Below the pieces are notes generated by a model. It was not told the DNA's origin and ran no database searches. It saw nothing but the letters and a program-made list of their open reading frames with translations. This document shows, piece after piece, positions 34,074 to 45,861 of a stretch of 64,000 nt of DNA (the first letter of the stretch is position 1; the number at the start of each line of letters is the position of its first letter). This DNA is from Lantana camara (taxonomy: Eukaryota; Streptophyta; Magnoliopsida; Lamiales; Verbenaceae). The DNA is taken from the NCBI GenBank assembly GCA_037501455.1, contig CM074864.1:33878001-33942000 (forward strand), written 5' to 3'. The position numbers and the translations under genes are program-made.

Positions 34074-34784
34074 CTTAAGGATGTAGCACCCGAGCGCAAG
34101 GTACCACATCCCCGAGCTAAATCACGGCGAACGGGGATATACACACACTCTATGCTAGGCGGGACTAACCCTTAGACCATAAAAATCAAAGTTAAACACT
34201 AAAGCGGAAACAATAAATGAACATACATCATATATATATATATATATATATACCATGAGCATCAAAGCTCCAAAAATAGATCATACACACCTTTCACATG
34301 CCGTCAAGGCCCAAAACAAGTACGCTCCATAACAATATTAATATACAATAATCATAAACAAAAGTATACAAGTGTAAGACCCCAAAATACAAGAGCTAAA
34401 AACGAATGCAAGACCTAATGACTTGAATTCCCGCCTAGCTCCCTGACACCTGCATAAAATAACTAAAAACCAAACGGGTTCAGTCCAAAAGGGACTGGTG
34501 GGTATAAAAATAGGGTATAAATATAATATACAATGGTATTTAAACATTCACATGCAAGCTATAATCCCAAGTGAGGTTTTTAAAGAATTTCCCAAGTGGG
34601 TGAAATAGAGAAATCATCAAATGGGATTATAACGATTCATTTACATTAGGTCATTCTTGGCCCGGCGAGTGGGCGTGCATTATCTCCAACCAACACCTTG
34701 TGTAGTTCATTAAACATTCATTCTTTCTTTTCATGCATAACATTCTTTCGTTCACATTCATTAACATTTACACCTTCTTCCTCC

Positions 34785-35010
34785 GGGTTGGTGGTAGGTT
34801 TGCAAGGCCCAACCACCCATTCATTGACCAAAAGGGGTTACATGACTCCCCTAGTGGCACTCAGCGTCCATTTCTCGCTAACTCCTAACGAGGTCCGGTT
34901 ACGCCGTTAATTGGTAGAACTAGTATGAGGGATCACCGTCGACCAATGCCTCCCCGGATAGCCACTCACACTAATTCCCTGGGCCCCATTCGTGCATTCA
35001 TTCATTTCTC
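34785..35010 (-). other. Conserved hairpin module in LTR H
   Basis: P2 at 34874-34892: CTCGTTA/TAGCGAG on the minus strand with one wobble, loop GGAGT. P1 arms TAGTGTGAG and CTCATACTA in LTR sense. Confidence 0.68.
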
Positions 35011-35166
35011 GCCAAAACATTTGGTAGGATTTCTAAAAATAAGGGCTTTACGTTGCACACATTTACTCTTTAAAATGAATCTATATATATATATTCATTT
35101 TGGTCGAAAACTTCTCACATTGAAGGTATATATAGGGTCATATAACTAAATAGAAGAGAAACCCAC

Positions 35167-35232
35167 CTTAAACGGCAAAAAGGAGAACACAAGAGCCTCA
35201 CGGACCGGCCTCGTCCCCAACAGAACCAAAAT
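35167..35232 (-). other. Exon-like block E2 in LTR H (66 nt)
   Basis: Between TTCTTGCACAG and TTTAAG|GTGGGT on the minus strand. Core GGGGACGAGG. Confidence 0.5.
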
Positions 35233-35610
35233 CTGTGCAAGAAATGTGAAGTGAGACTCAAAATGACCAATTAAGACGCTCGGCAATGAAATGATCATGA
35301 CATGAATGCATAAAAGAATATATTATTTAATGAACACGTTCATGTGCACTATTAATGTCTTAAAGACATTTAAACATTCATTTCATTCCTTTCATTCCTT
35401 TCATGAAGCATTTAAATTTGTTAAAGTTCATCTCTTCCATATTTCATACCAAATTAATCCAAGGAATTTAAATAACGATCATGACATGTAGTAGCATAAC
35501 ATGTTCACACTTGGCAAATAGGTAAATAGAAACATTCAAGTCATATTCGGAAATTATATAACACAAATTAAAATAACAATTAAATTCTAAGGTTTAAATA
35601 AATTAAACCA

Positions 35611-35651
<41 letters not shown>

Positions 35652-35678
35652 CATTAAACATGCATTAAACAAATAATG

Positions 35679-35723
<45 letters not shown>

Positions 35724-36100
35724 GTAGCATGCATAAATTAAACAAAACACATTAAAATCATAACATGCGTGCATGCAATTTACAACAAACAATTTAATGA
35801 ATACTCATGCATACATGCAAAGATATATATATATATATATATATAATTACATTATCATGCATGCATGCAAAGATAAGGAATAAATAGCAATTAGGGTTCA
35901 AACTTAAGAGCAAAGTCCATGCATGCACACATTAGGAGCAAAGAAGACACGTTGAAGCGTATCTCGGAAAATATTCCGCGAAAAATCATAAAATTTCATA
36001 ACGCCCAAGATAATACATGTTAGCATAGCATAGAAGACATAAAAGAGGTGGAGGAAGATCAAACAAGTGAAGAAAAACAAGAAAAAACGAAACTGTAGTT

Positions 36101-36127
36101 AAAAAAAAAAAAAAAAAAAAAAAAAAA
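36101..36127. repeat. Poly-A run (27 A) in LTR H
   Basis: LTR E has only about 12 A at the matching place (near 31268), so the run has expanded. It is poly-T in LTR sense. Confidence 0.95.
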
Positions 36128-36135
36128 CAGGACAG

Positions 36136-36260
36136 AATCCACCCACATGGATTTTTCCAAAAGGAAAAATCCACCCCCATGGATCTGGTCCAGAAGCCTA
36201 CTGACTCAAATCCACCCCGGGGATTTTTCCAAAGGAAAAATCTACCCCCGTGGATTTGAG
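36136..36260 (-). repeat. Dyad array in LTR H (arms AATCCA/TGGATT)
   Basis: First unit AATCCACCCACATGGATT (36136-36153), last unit AATCTACCCCCGTGGATT (36239-36256). Same order and long palindrome as LTR E. Confidence 0.88.
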
Positions 36261-37633
36261 TCTGTAGCCAAAAAAATTAAGGTACGCAGCAGAAAAACAG
36301 AGCAACACCATTCAATCTCCAACCAACATACTCAGGTAGGTTAAGATCACCAATATGCAAGAAAACCACTCCACAACAACACACAAACATGCTCCCAAAA
36401 CATTAAAACGTGAAATGGAGGGTGAGATGATCAATTCATGATATATATCCAACATTTCATTAATGATATCTCATGAATGCTTCAACTACCAGCTAAAACT
36501 TCACTATAAATGCAAATAAGAGATCAAGATAATCATATTCATGCTTGGAATCAATCAAATTCATCAAGAAATGGATGAGATCACATATGTGCTCAAACCT
36601 AACTCTTTAACCAAGTCAGCCATAAACTCATGAAAACATGATCAAAATTGGGGATGAATGGATTAAAATGACTCATGATGAATGTATAATACAATCCTAA
36701 GCTTACCTTGTGGATTAATGGAGGTTTGGAAGAGATTTGAGCTTGAATCTCCAAGGATTGGCTTGAGCTACGGGATTTTTTTGGAACAGAGGAAGAATGG
36801 CTGAATTTCTCCAAGTGAAGAGGGTTATCTAGGTTTGGGGTGGTTAAGGCTGGTTAGAGGGTTGAGTTAGGGTTCCAAGGAATTAAACCATGGTTAATTT
36901 GGTCAAGGTTTGAATAAGATATGGTCATTTTAGTAAACTGTGGCAGATTTGGCTTCCGTTACATGTTTCGGTTGAATTTCGGAGGTTCAAATAATTTTAG
37001 AAAAATATAAGGCTAATTTCATCAATCTAAAATTTTCAATACGAGTTCAACGAAGTCGACAAAACTCGAATTCGAGTTTCCTAGCTCAAGATATCAAATA
37101 AGGAACCAATGGTGCGCTAATTGCTCGTTAGCCCCCGAATTGGATTCCAAAATCAAAATAAATTCGTAACTCATGCAAATGAACCCGAAAATATGAAACG
37201 AACATATATTCATATTCAAGACACGCATACCCCCGACATATTAAATTTGCACGAAATTTTGGTATCAAATCATATAAAAACGAAGGACGTTTATAACACT
37301 CATGAGCAATGCATAAATATATTCAAAGTATTTCACAAAATATAACAAAAATCAAATCCATATTTAAATTAACAACCAAGTGCATGAAATAAAATAAACT
37401 TTTAATATTAAATTGTACAAATTAATTTAATTAAAGACAAAGGCACGTTTTTACTATAGTTTAAATTTAAAGTGTACAATTTAATTGTGTTTTAATATTA
37501 ATAAAGGTAAAATATATTTAATTAACATTTAATATATAAAATTAAATATATAAAACACGTATAAGCAAATATTTCGCGCAATTTGGTAAACATATACGTC
37601 ATACATGTACGGCCGAAATATCGGGGCGTCACA

Positions 37634-37761
37634 CAGGTTCTGAGGATGATGGAATTATGAGGGAACTTCTGATGGACTTTCATGTCAATTCTGGGGAAAG
37701 AAGGTTGAATCAAATCATCATGTCTCTTGATGGCGTCCGTGGAAGCTATTTCAACTAAGGA
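37634..37761. other. Flank between EH and LTR O
   Basis: Starts with the second CAGGT (37634-37638) and continues the sequence interrupted at 23801. Ends AACTAAGGA before LTR O. A TCCTTA spacer next to the LTR end, as in A and EH, suggests that O is a 5' LTR with a degraded PBS. No coding sequence. Confidence 0.5.
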
Positions 37762-38173
37762 TGTAGCACCCTAGACGAAGGATACCACATCCCCCGCACT
37801 AGGACCCAGACCCGGTCATGAAATAGGAAGTCTATGCCCGAATCCAAATCATAGCAACGGGAGACCAACACATGCACTAGGCTAGGCGGATCTAACTCGA
37901 CCAACTCAGAGCGCGGAAGCAATTTAGAACATTCATCAACAAATAACGGAAGCAATTAAAACAACATGCAGAACAAGTGACGGCTTCAACTACCTAGTCC
38001 CGAATATCAACATACATAACAGGTGACGGGTTCAACTAGAATAGATACCTAGTCCCGAATATCAATTCACAATCCAACATAATAAACTACATAAGTATCA
38101 TCATATTATCTAATAACATCCAAGTACTAGCTTACTAACCCCACATGGGTTTAAGTCTAAGTAGAACATAAAC
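37762..38173 (-). mobile_element. LTR O, part 1
   Basis: On the minus strand this is the 3' end of an LTR (terminal GGGTGCTACA at 37762) of a family like B and Q. Solo LTR P interrupts it; it resumes at 41248. Confidence 0.8.
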
Positions 38174-38386
38174 TGTAACACCCCGGAGCGAAGGGTGCCA
38201 CATCCCCCGTACCAAGGTCTAACACGAGTAACGAAATGAAGAGTTCGCACCCCGTATCAAACCCTAGTGAATGGGAGACACACAAAATACACACGCTAAG
38301 AACTGCGCAAATTAAAATCAGAGTAGCGGAAGCAATACACATAATAAGCATAATTCCCAAGATCAAACATATATACATCATCAAAA

Positions 38387-38401
38387 GGGGGGGGGGGGGG
38401 G
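38387..38401. repeat. G homopolymer (15 G)
   Basis: Uninterrupted G run inside solo LTR P, in AT-rich surroundings. Confidence 0.95.
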
Positions 38402-39475
38402 TCAAGTAATCAGGCTAACTAAACTGGATCATATACAATACGTACAATGCCCATCGAGGCCAAAAGAATAACATAAGTATTCATAATACATAATCCCAAA
38501 AGTGCAGAAATAAAACCACTACGATGCATGAAGATTCAAGCTACACTACAAATAAACCCAAAAGACACTTGCCAGGTAGCTTAACTCGGGAGTACCTGCA
38601 AACTCAAAAGAAGGGGAAAAAAAAGGAAAACAACAACGAGGGTTAGTCCTGGTGACTAGTGAGGGGATTAACTCACACACTCGATGTATATATATAGACC
38701 AAAGCAATTAATCAAATCGAAAAGATCCTTGAATCGAGAGTGGTTTTTACAAGCCAAAGTAATTCCCGTGATATAGATATACATAGGTTTAAATAGAAGA
38801 GAAAGGCTAGGGTCAAAAGCCAAACCACAAGTTTTAAGCATTTAAGTCCACTCTCGTTTCCTAGATCATACACACTTAATCAACTCGGCGAGTACGAGTC
38901 ACATCTCCCAACTTCCATATACGAAGATACATATCAAAACAAAACAAAAGTCATAATCCATCCGCACACCGGGTGATAGAAGGGTTGATCGGCCCTAACT
39001 ATCCATATACACACGAGACAAGGTTTAATCACGACCTTGAAACCTTCGACGGTTAACTCCGTCGGCTCAAGAGAAACACCCTTCCTCGATCCTCCCAAGG
39101 TTGGATGAGACTCTCAAATGGAGGTGTTGATGGAAGAGCTCGGCGACCCCTCGGCCGTCCCGAGATTACCATACCACACTCCATGGCCCAAACATATCAC
39201 GGAAATCACACATACATATCACAAAGCTTATCTTTCAAAGCCATATCTCGCTTACACACACAGATTTGCACAAAGCTAATGTTTTCCAAACAAAAGCAAA
39301 ATAGCTTACATACTTACACAAAGCGTTTTCAAAATCATATGACAAGCGGGGCAATCCCTCAATATACGTATCAAACACTTATTTAACATATATTATACAT
39401 AATCGCATGCGAGGTTAAAAATCAAGTAGGGTTTTAGTCAATTAGCTAAAAGAACAAAACCTCACCTTAACAACG

Positions 39476-39543
39476 ACCTTAGTGGAGACAATAAGGGAAA
39501 CCGCACACCTAAGGAGCAAGCTCGTCCACAACAAGAACATCCT
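39476..39543 (-). other. Exon-like block E2 in solo LTR P (68 nt)
   Basis: Between CCTTTGTTCAG and TTAAG|GTGAGG on the minus strand. Core GGACGAGCTTGCTCC. Confidence 0.5.
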
Positions 39544-39885
39544 CTGAACAAAGGAAACAATAAGAGACACTCTTAGACTTAATATGAACCACATTGACGC
39601 TCGGTACATGCGTATGTATGCTTATGATGCAAATGATATGATATGAATCCACATTTAGATCATATAAAAAATATTTAACGCATCTAAAAGCATATCACAC
39701 AAACGAGGGCATAAAACAAATCACCAATTCACAACATGAAGCTTAACACATAATATAACAAGTTAATCATGCACACACATCATTAACGATGCAAGAAAGA
39801 TCAACAAAATGCCACGGAACGATGAAAGAAACTCCCCCGGGCCAATACCTACATAGTGGACATAGCCTCGTCCAAAATATACAGG

Positions 39886-39990
39886 AATCGGACACGGCTG
39901 TGTCCGATTTAAATTAATTCAGCAGCCCAAAGTCGAGAGCTTGACACGGCCGTGTCCATTTCCAATTATATCATGACATGGCCGTGTCAT
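39886..39990 (-). repeat. Dyad array in solo LTR P (arms GACAC/GTGTC)
   Basis: A 24-base perfect-armed unit (39886-39909, arms AATCGGACAC and GTGTCCGATT), GACACGGCCGTGTC (39943-39956) and ATGACATGGCCGTGTCAT (39973-39990). The arm word is as in element A though the LTRs are otherwise very different; cores here are GGCT/GGCC. Confidence 0.9.
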
Positions 39991-41247
39991 GCATTCGGAC
40001 TGAAAATATTTTGGCACAGCAAGTCCGAATTTTGAAGGCAAAACAGGGCATTTCGGTTCTTGGCCTTATGGAGTCTCTTAGGCCATCCCAAGCACATAAA
40101 CCAAGCATAAAATACACACTAATTCATCATATATTCAAGCCATAACAAGGATCAACAACTTCAGCTCCAAAAATTGCAAGAAACAGGGCAAGAAAGGGAG
40201 GGAATGAATCAAGATATATCATCCCATTCTCAAGAACTCATTAATGGCCAATCAATCCTATCTCAACTACCATAAGAGAATATACAATAAATGCTAAGAA
40301 TCAAGTCTTAGGAGCATCATATAACCATCAAAACTCAGGAAATTCAAGTATGGTAGCAAGAGTCAACAAATCCCTCCAACTTCTACTATTCACACCCTAG
40401 CCATAACTCATGAATCCTCCATGGAAATAAGCTCAAGAGCACATAAAAGAGATAGAAGAGAGTGAAGATTACAATCATAAACTTACCTTTCAAATTTGAG
40501 AAGCTAAGGATGTGATTTGAGCTCCAAAATCATCAAAATGGCCAAAGGGGTTTTCTTCCTTCCTTTCTTGCTTCAATCTAATCGATATTGAGGGAGAGAG
40601 AGGAATGGATCGGTTCTCTTGGGTTAAGGGGCTGAGATAATGGTTAACTCAAGGAACAAGTCATGGTTTGGGGTTTGGTTAAGTTTAAGTGGGGTCCACA
40701 AAGCTTAGTTAGGTTAAAAGATAGCTCTTAGGTATAAAGGGCTCGTTTCAGTTAAATTTCGAGGGTCTTAATGAACTTAGAAAAATGTGAGGCTTGTCCC
40801 ATTGAACCCGAATCTTCGAAACGAGTTCAACGGAGGTGACGAAATTCAAATCTGAATTCCCGAGCTCAAGATACGTGACCCGAAACCCAAGGTGCGCTAA
40901 ATGCTCTTTAGCCTCCTTTAGGCCCTGTCAACAAAATGAACCCAAAAAGGCAAGGAAAAGAAATACCAAAACATAAAACGAGCACATAAACGAGTCCATA
41001 AGGCACATAATTAACACATATCTCAAATTCACGGAAATCAGAATTTAATTCGGATTCAAAACGAGCAAAATACGAGGCAAGGAAAGGTAAACGTTCAAAA
41101 TTAATCAAATTCATAATAAAGCAAATAAGTTCAAAACATTTAAATTATTCCACGTTAGAAATTAAATATCACGTAATCACATAAGAGAAATAATTAAATA
41201 GTGCACATATTAGATTACCTGAAGATCTGATCAGACGGGATGTTACA

Positions 41248-41444
41248 TAAACATAACCTTCAAGTGTGAAACATAAATACATAACAAAAGTAGAGTATGC
41301 GGCAAATGCATCCTAACACCAACTAGACTGACAAGTGTGACTCAGAAGACTCACTTCCGCCTAGCTCAAGCCAAAAGAACCTGCAACTAAAAGATAAAAT
41401 AAGGTGTCAGTCAACTGACTGAGTGAGGGGGCTAACGCACACCC

Positions 41445-41488
<44 letters not shown>
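41248..41488 (-). mobile_element. LTR O, part 2, ending in (AT)n
   Basis: Resumes O after P. It includes the TTGCAG acceptor-like site (41381-41382) and a perfect CAGTCA-AC-TGACTG hairpin (41408-41421). It ends in alternating AT (41449-41488), where the orientation switches. Confidence 0.78.
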
Positions 41489-41490
<2 letters not shown>

Positions 41491-42489
41491 CTATCCAGGG
41501 AGGCAAGGGCCGACGGTGATCCCTAGTACTAGTCCTAAAACAATAACGGCGATACTGGCCCTCGCTAGGAGATTAGCCAGGAATGGGAGCTGAGTGTCAA
41601 TTGGGGGATTCATGTAACCCCATTTGTCCATGAATGAGGTGGTTGGGTCTTGCTAACCAGTCCACCACCCGGAGGAAAAAGTTGTAAGTGTTTATGATTA
41701 TGAATGTTAATGATTATGAACGATTATGTATGAATTTGTATGATCGCTAATGTAAAGATTAAATTGATATGCACAAACGAGGAGTAGGTTGGAGATATTC
41801 GCCCACCCGCCAGGGCTCATGTAATGACCGCATGATTGTAACAAATAAATAAACTTAATGATAGTAATCCCGAGCGTTGTTTTCTTTATTTTCACCCACT
41901 TGGGAAATATTTTAAAAACCTCATACGGGATTATGACTCGCATGTGTGTGTGCTTTTAATTCTCGTAACATTATGATATTAAACCATGTTTTATACCCAC
42001 CAGTCTCCTATAGATAGAAGCCGGTTTTGTTTTCAGGGTCTTGCAGGTTTTGGAGCGCTAGGCGGGAAGTCGAGTCTATCGAGTCTCTTGATCGAGTTGG
42101 AGTCTGTTCATATGCATATTGTAAATTGATTAAGTTACCATGAATTTTTAAGATTTTATGTTATTGATTCGGGACAGACTTCTAAGGATGGATTGAACCC
42201 GTATTTTTTATTATGATTTATGTTTATGTATGAATTTTTGGGACCAGGTACCTATGTTAGTCGAACCCGTAATTTGATGCTTGTATTGGTAATTGTTTTC
42301 ATGCTCTGCTTCCATCGTATGATTTCTCTTTGTATATAGTTATTTGGTTTTGAAGGTTTAGTTCTCGCCTAGCATAGTGAATGAGTGAGTCCCTGTTCGC
42401 TCTGATCTGGCATGTGTATGGATTTTCCGTTTCATATATGGGTCGGGTCTAAGTGCGGGGAATGTGTAGCCTTCCGTTTGGGGTATTAC
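41489..42489 (+). mobile_element. LTR Q, plus strand, 5'-truncated
   Basis: Begins inside the hairpin module (GGCAAGGGCCGACGG) right after the (AT)n, with P2 at 41561-41580. Runs to GGGGTATTACA at 42489. Includes TTTTCAG/TTGCAG acceptor-like sites (42035-42046), GCTAGGCGGG and the GATTCGGGACAG...GAACCCGT block shared with LTR B. Confidence 0.82.
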
Positions 42490-43563
42490 AAACCCTCTAG
42501 GTTTAATTTCACTTAGCAGTGAGCCTAATTAATTAATACACATTATTAATTAATTACCTCACAGATCAGACGACCATAGTCTAGCAACAAGTGTGTGACC
42601 CCCACCCGAAATGTGAATGTGTATTCGAAAGAACCTTTCGGTCAATGACATCATGTGGGATACAATCCTCCCACTATCCTATCTCTCGATTAAGACCTAG
42701 GGCATGGGAATATGGAGAGCCCTACTAATCTTAATCTTAAAACAAAGTTCTCTTCATATTCCATTTGATCTCAATCCAAGAAAACCCCATTTTCTTGATG
42801 TCTTGATCTAACCACCTTCCACAAGGATTTTAGGATGGAACATGAATGACTTGTGTAATAAGAGATCATCTTGCCTACAAGAAGTGTAGGTCCTTTATTG
42901 ATTCCAGCAATTCTCATATGCCACTTGTGTAATCCCAACATAGCCCGTGGTTCAGGTGTCTAATTGGCGACACCCTTTTGAGCCTATATCAAAGATTACA
43001 GAGTTAGCTCATATGAGACAATGTGGAATCTCAAGTCTAAGGTTTAATTCCTCACGTCATTGAAATGTGAGATATTTCATAATCTGGAAGTTCTAGTAAC
43101 GTCCTTTCCCATTTAGGAATCTTCTCACGCGGGGCACTCTCAGTGAACTTGTTCTTACAACAAGCATCTTTGTGTATTATGTACACATCAATTTATGCAC
43201 TTTACACCCCATGAAGCAGGATGATCCTTCTCAAGGACACAACTACACAAGCAAGTCTCAACAGAGGCAAAGTCGACACTCCCACTGTCTGTCGGCCTCA
43301 CTGACTTGGAGAAGTTTCTAATCCTCACTTCTGGTGTTAAGAACTTATTTCATGTGTCATTCCCATAATGATAAAGTTCTTAATGGCCTTATCGGATTAG
43401 GGGAGTTCTAGACATGCACAGGTAATGGAAACATAGAAAACACATATTGGAACATAAGAAGTGTTCGCCTGTGATTACAATCATTCTTATATTATTCAAA
43501 GATTATCTGTGATATAGGAAATGTCCCAAAGCATAAAAGCTTTCTAGGGCACTATTCCCAACA
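42490..43563 (-). mobile_element. Copia LTR fragment R1
   Basis: On the minus strand it starts TGTTGGGAATAGTGCCC at 43563 and matches the first ~1070 bases of Copia LTR J. It is cut at 42490, next to LTR Q. No coding sequence. Confidence 0.8.
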
Positions 43564-43887
43564 GTGATCACACGAGCAAGCCTCAAACGAGTCAAGTCGA
43601 CACTCCCACTGTCTTTAGGACTCATCGGCTTGGAGTGATTTCTAATAATGACTTATGTGATATAGGGGTCGTTCCATGGACCATTTCACCTAAATGATTG
43701 AGTCCTATAAGTCATATTGATTAGGGGAGTTCTTATACATGTGCAGTTAAAGTAATCACACAATCAAACAAGAGCATATAAAGAAGTGTTGCCAAAGTTC
43801 GTTTATTATTCAAAGATTGTCTGTGATTTACAAAAGGAAAGTACTAAAGCGGATATACAATCGGCTTTAAGGGCACTATTCCTAACA
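43564..43887 (-). mobile_element. Copia LTR fragment R2
   Basis: On the minus strand it starts TGTTAGGAATAGTGCCC at 43887 and repeats about 320 bases of the R1 sequence with many differences. R1 lies directly inside or beside it. Confidence 0.75.
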
Positions 43888-44977
43888 ATTTAGTGTTAGA
43901 ACGTGTTATATGTTCTTAAATGACTAAGTGCCACTATAAGCATTTCGATTGGCCTTATTTGTACATGAACATGCCTTAATGTGTTTTAAGCATATGTTGA
44001 GTTATGAAATGCATTTCTTTGCACGAAATGAGTTTGAATATGAACTTTGTCTATGTTTTTGCATCTCTGAAGTGCCTATGCATACGTCTTGCGAACTATA
44101 ACCTTAAGTATAAGAAAATATGAACAAAATATGTAATTTTATGCCTTTGTTAAGCCTTTGCAAGTATGACACACCATGTACGAGCTTATGTACGCTTGTT
44201 CCGATTTGGTATGGTTGTTATGTTTTGCAACATTAAACTATGCTTCAAACCTTGTGCCTCTTATGAGCCGAGTGCTACAAGCTATGGATGTGTTATGGAT
44301 TTGACACGGAGAGGTATGTAAAGCATAGTTGTTGCAAGGTAAGGTTTGTTATGTAAGTTTTGATACGTTAAGTTCTGTAGCGGGTTATGATATGCTCTGG
44401 TATGAATTGTTTTGTTAGGACGGGCCCCGGGGACTTTGGGTTAGGAATCCCGGGTGGCATCAGGCCGTCGGGATTGGCCTAGATATAGTCTCCAAGTTGG
44501 ATAGGACTAACCCGGAACCTCCAGGAGGTTTGGTAGGGGGATGGGAACCTGAGGGTCTGAGTGTTCGCGCTCTCCTCGTCTATATGGATGGTTAGGATCG
44601 CGCAACCCTTCTATCACCGGAGAAGGAGGTATGTATGATATGTTTGATTTGATTTTATTATTATAATTCATTTGAGGAGCCCGGGATTGGATTTGTTACT
44701 CGTACCCACCGAGTTTTGTATATATGCTCTGATAAGTTCGTGAAACTGGGATAAACTCATAATTAAATTTAAATATGGATCTTTTGGAAGTATAAGCTAA
44801 AATATGAAATTTTTTGATAAGATTTGGTATGATTTGATATGTTTGTTATGTAAGAGTTTGTTAAGTTATGATTTGTTCCGTTTTGATAAGAATCCCTATA
44901 TGTGTGTATCACGGGCAAAGTTTGGTATGCAAAAACTATCCCTGAGTTCACGAACCGTGTGACTTGAATGTGCTTTG

Positions 44978-45043
<66 letters not shown>

Positions 45044-45580
45044 CGTGTGTGGGTAGCCTCTCACTCAATCCGTGTGACTGATCCCTCTCTCCATTGTTTT
45101 TAGTGTGGAGGTGTTGTTGGTGTTCAAGCTAGGTGGCGTGTCGAATCCTTGGAGTCTGTCTTGTCTCTTGTTCTTTCGGGTCTATTGCATTTCTTACGAT
45201 TTGAATTTCGTTTAAGTATGATAATTTATTTATATACGCATTGTTTGGTTTATGTAATATGATTTCAGGACAGGCTTCTAGGAATCAGTTTGAACCCGTT
45301 TGTATTTACGATTATATTATATTCGGGATTAGGAAGTTATGTTAGTTGAACCCTTCTCCTGCTGCTTGTGCCTTTGAGTTTGAATGTATGATTCGCTTCC
45401 ACATATGCACTTGTTTTTTTATTTTGTTCTGTGTTAGAGTGTCTCTGTTCCGCCTAGCTTAGGTGTGACTCTGTCAGTCTCTCGTTTGCCTCAGCTTGGT
45501 TCATGTACGGGTTTCCCATCTCGTATATGGATTGGGCTTAGGTGCGGGGCATGTGGTGACCTACCGTGCGGGGTGCTACA
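43888..45580 (+). mobile_element. LTR I, 5'-truncated 5' LTR of a Gypsy element
   Basis: Ends CGTGCGGGGTGCTACA at 45580, followed by a PBS. It has a GGGCCCCGG/GGCATCAGGCCGTCGGG variant of the hairpin module (44420-44620) with CCTCCAGGAGGTTTGG, and a CT-AT microsatellite (44978-45041). The start and any dyad array are lost at 43887. Confidence 0.82.
44978..45041. repeat. (CT)n(AT)n microsatellite
   Basis: CT repeat to about 44994, then alternating TA to 45041. Confidence 0.95.
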
Positions 45581-45588
45581 TCCTAAAG

Positions 45589-45600
45589 TGGTATCAGAGC
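45589..45600 (+). promoter_or_regulatory. Primer-binding site (tRNA-iMet) of element I
   Basis: TGGTATCAGAGC 8 bases after the LTR, spacer TCCTAAAG. AGGTTGCAAAACCT follows (hairpin). Confidence 0.92.
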
Positions 45601-45861
45601 TCTAGGTTGCAAAACCTGAGTTCGGAGTCGTATTGTGTCGGTCTAAGTCGAACGGCATAAGATAATGTGGCTTTCTGTGTGCATTTGCATCGTCATTCGG
45701 TGTGATAGGAGTTTGAATTCTTATCACTTTTTTATATTACCTTTCGTGATGCATTGCATTTTTATAATTGCTCTTACTTGAGTTACCTATGTGGCATTCT
45801 CACGTACTAACTGGCATGCACATATCTATCTTGTAGTTGTTGAGATTTTCAAGATAGCACC

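Larger units (their letters stand above)
23802..37633 (-). mobile_element. Element EH: Ty3/Gypsy retrotransposon with deleted pol and nested solo LTRs
   Basis: On the minus strand: 5' LTR H (37633-34082), PBS (34073-34062), gag, zinc knuckles, protease and the start of RT (33869-32004), then a direct join into the 3' LTR E, which ends at 23802. CAGGT flanks both ends (23797-23801 and 37634-37638), showing one insertion event. Most of RT, all of RNase H and integrase, the PPT and the first ~800 bases of the 3' LTR are missing. Solo LTRs F and G sit inside LTR E. Gypsy placement is from the gag and RT motifs; the clade (perhaps Tekay/Del) is uncertain. Confidence 0.92.
34082..37633 (-). mobile_element. 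LTR H, 5' LTR of element EH (3552 bp)
   Basis: On the minus strand it starts TGTGACGCCCCGATATTTC at 37633 and ends in GGGTGCTACA at 34082. Donor CAAG|GTAAGC (36705-36706), dyads, acceptor (35233-35234), exon-like block, donor TTAAG|GTGGGT (35165-35166), hairpin module, CAGTCC hairpin (34481-34497), acceptor TGCAG (34450-34451). Near its 3' end it lacks about 46 bases present in LTR E. Confidence 0.93.
38174..41247 (-). mobile_element. Solo LTR P (3074 bp, minus strand)
   Basis: On the minus strand it starts TGTAACATCCCGTCTG at 41247. TAAAC flanks both sides (38169-38173, 41248-41252). Donor AAAG|GTAAGT (40485-40486, full consensus), dyads, acceptor TTTGTTCAG (39544-39545), exon-like block, donor TTAAG|GTGAGG (39474-39475), long stem CGAGAGTGG (38735-38743) with CCACTCTCG (38848-38856), TAGTC/GACTA hairpin (38644-38658), acceptor TTTGCAG (38596-38597). 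The 93-aa ORF at 39105 is noncoding LTR sequence. Confidence 0.92.

Noticed and set aside
35580..35792. ORF rich in Tyr-Ile repeats
   Set aside because: Translation of (AT)n microsatellites.
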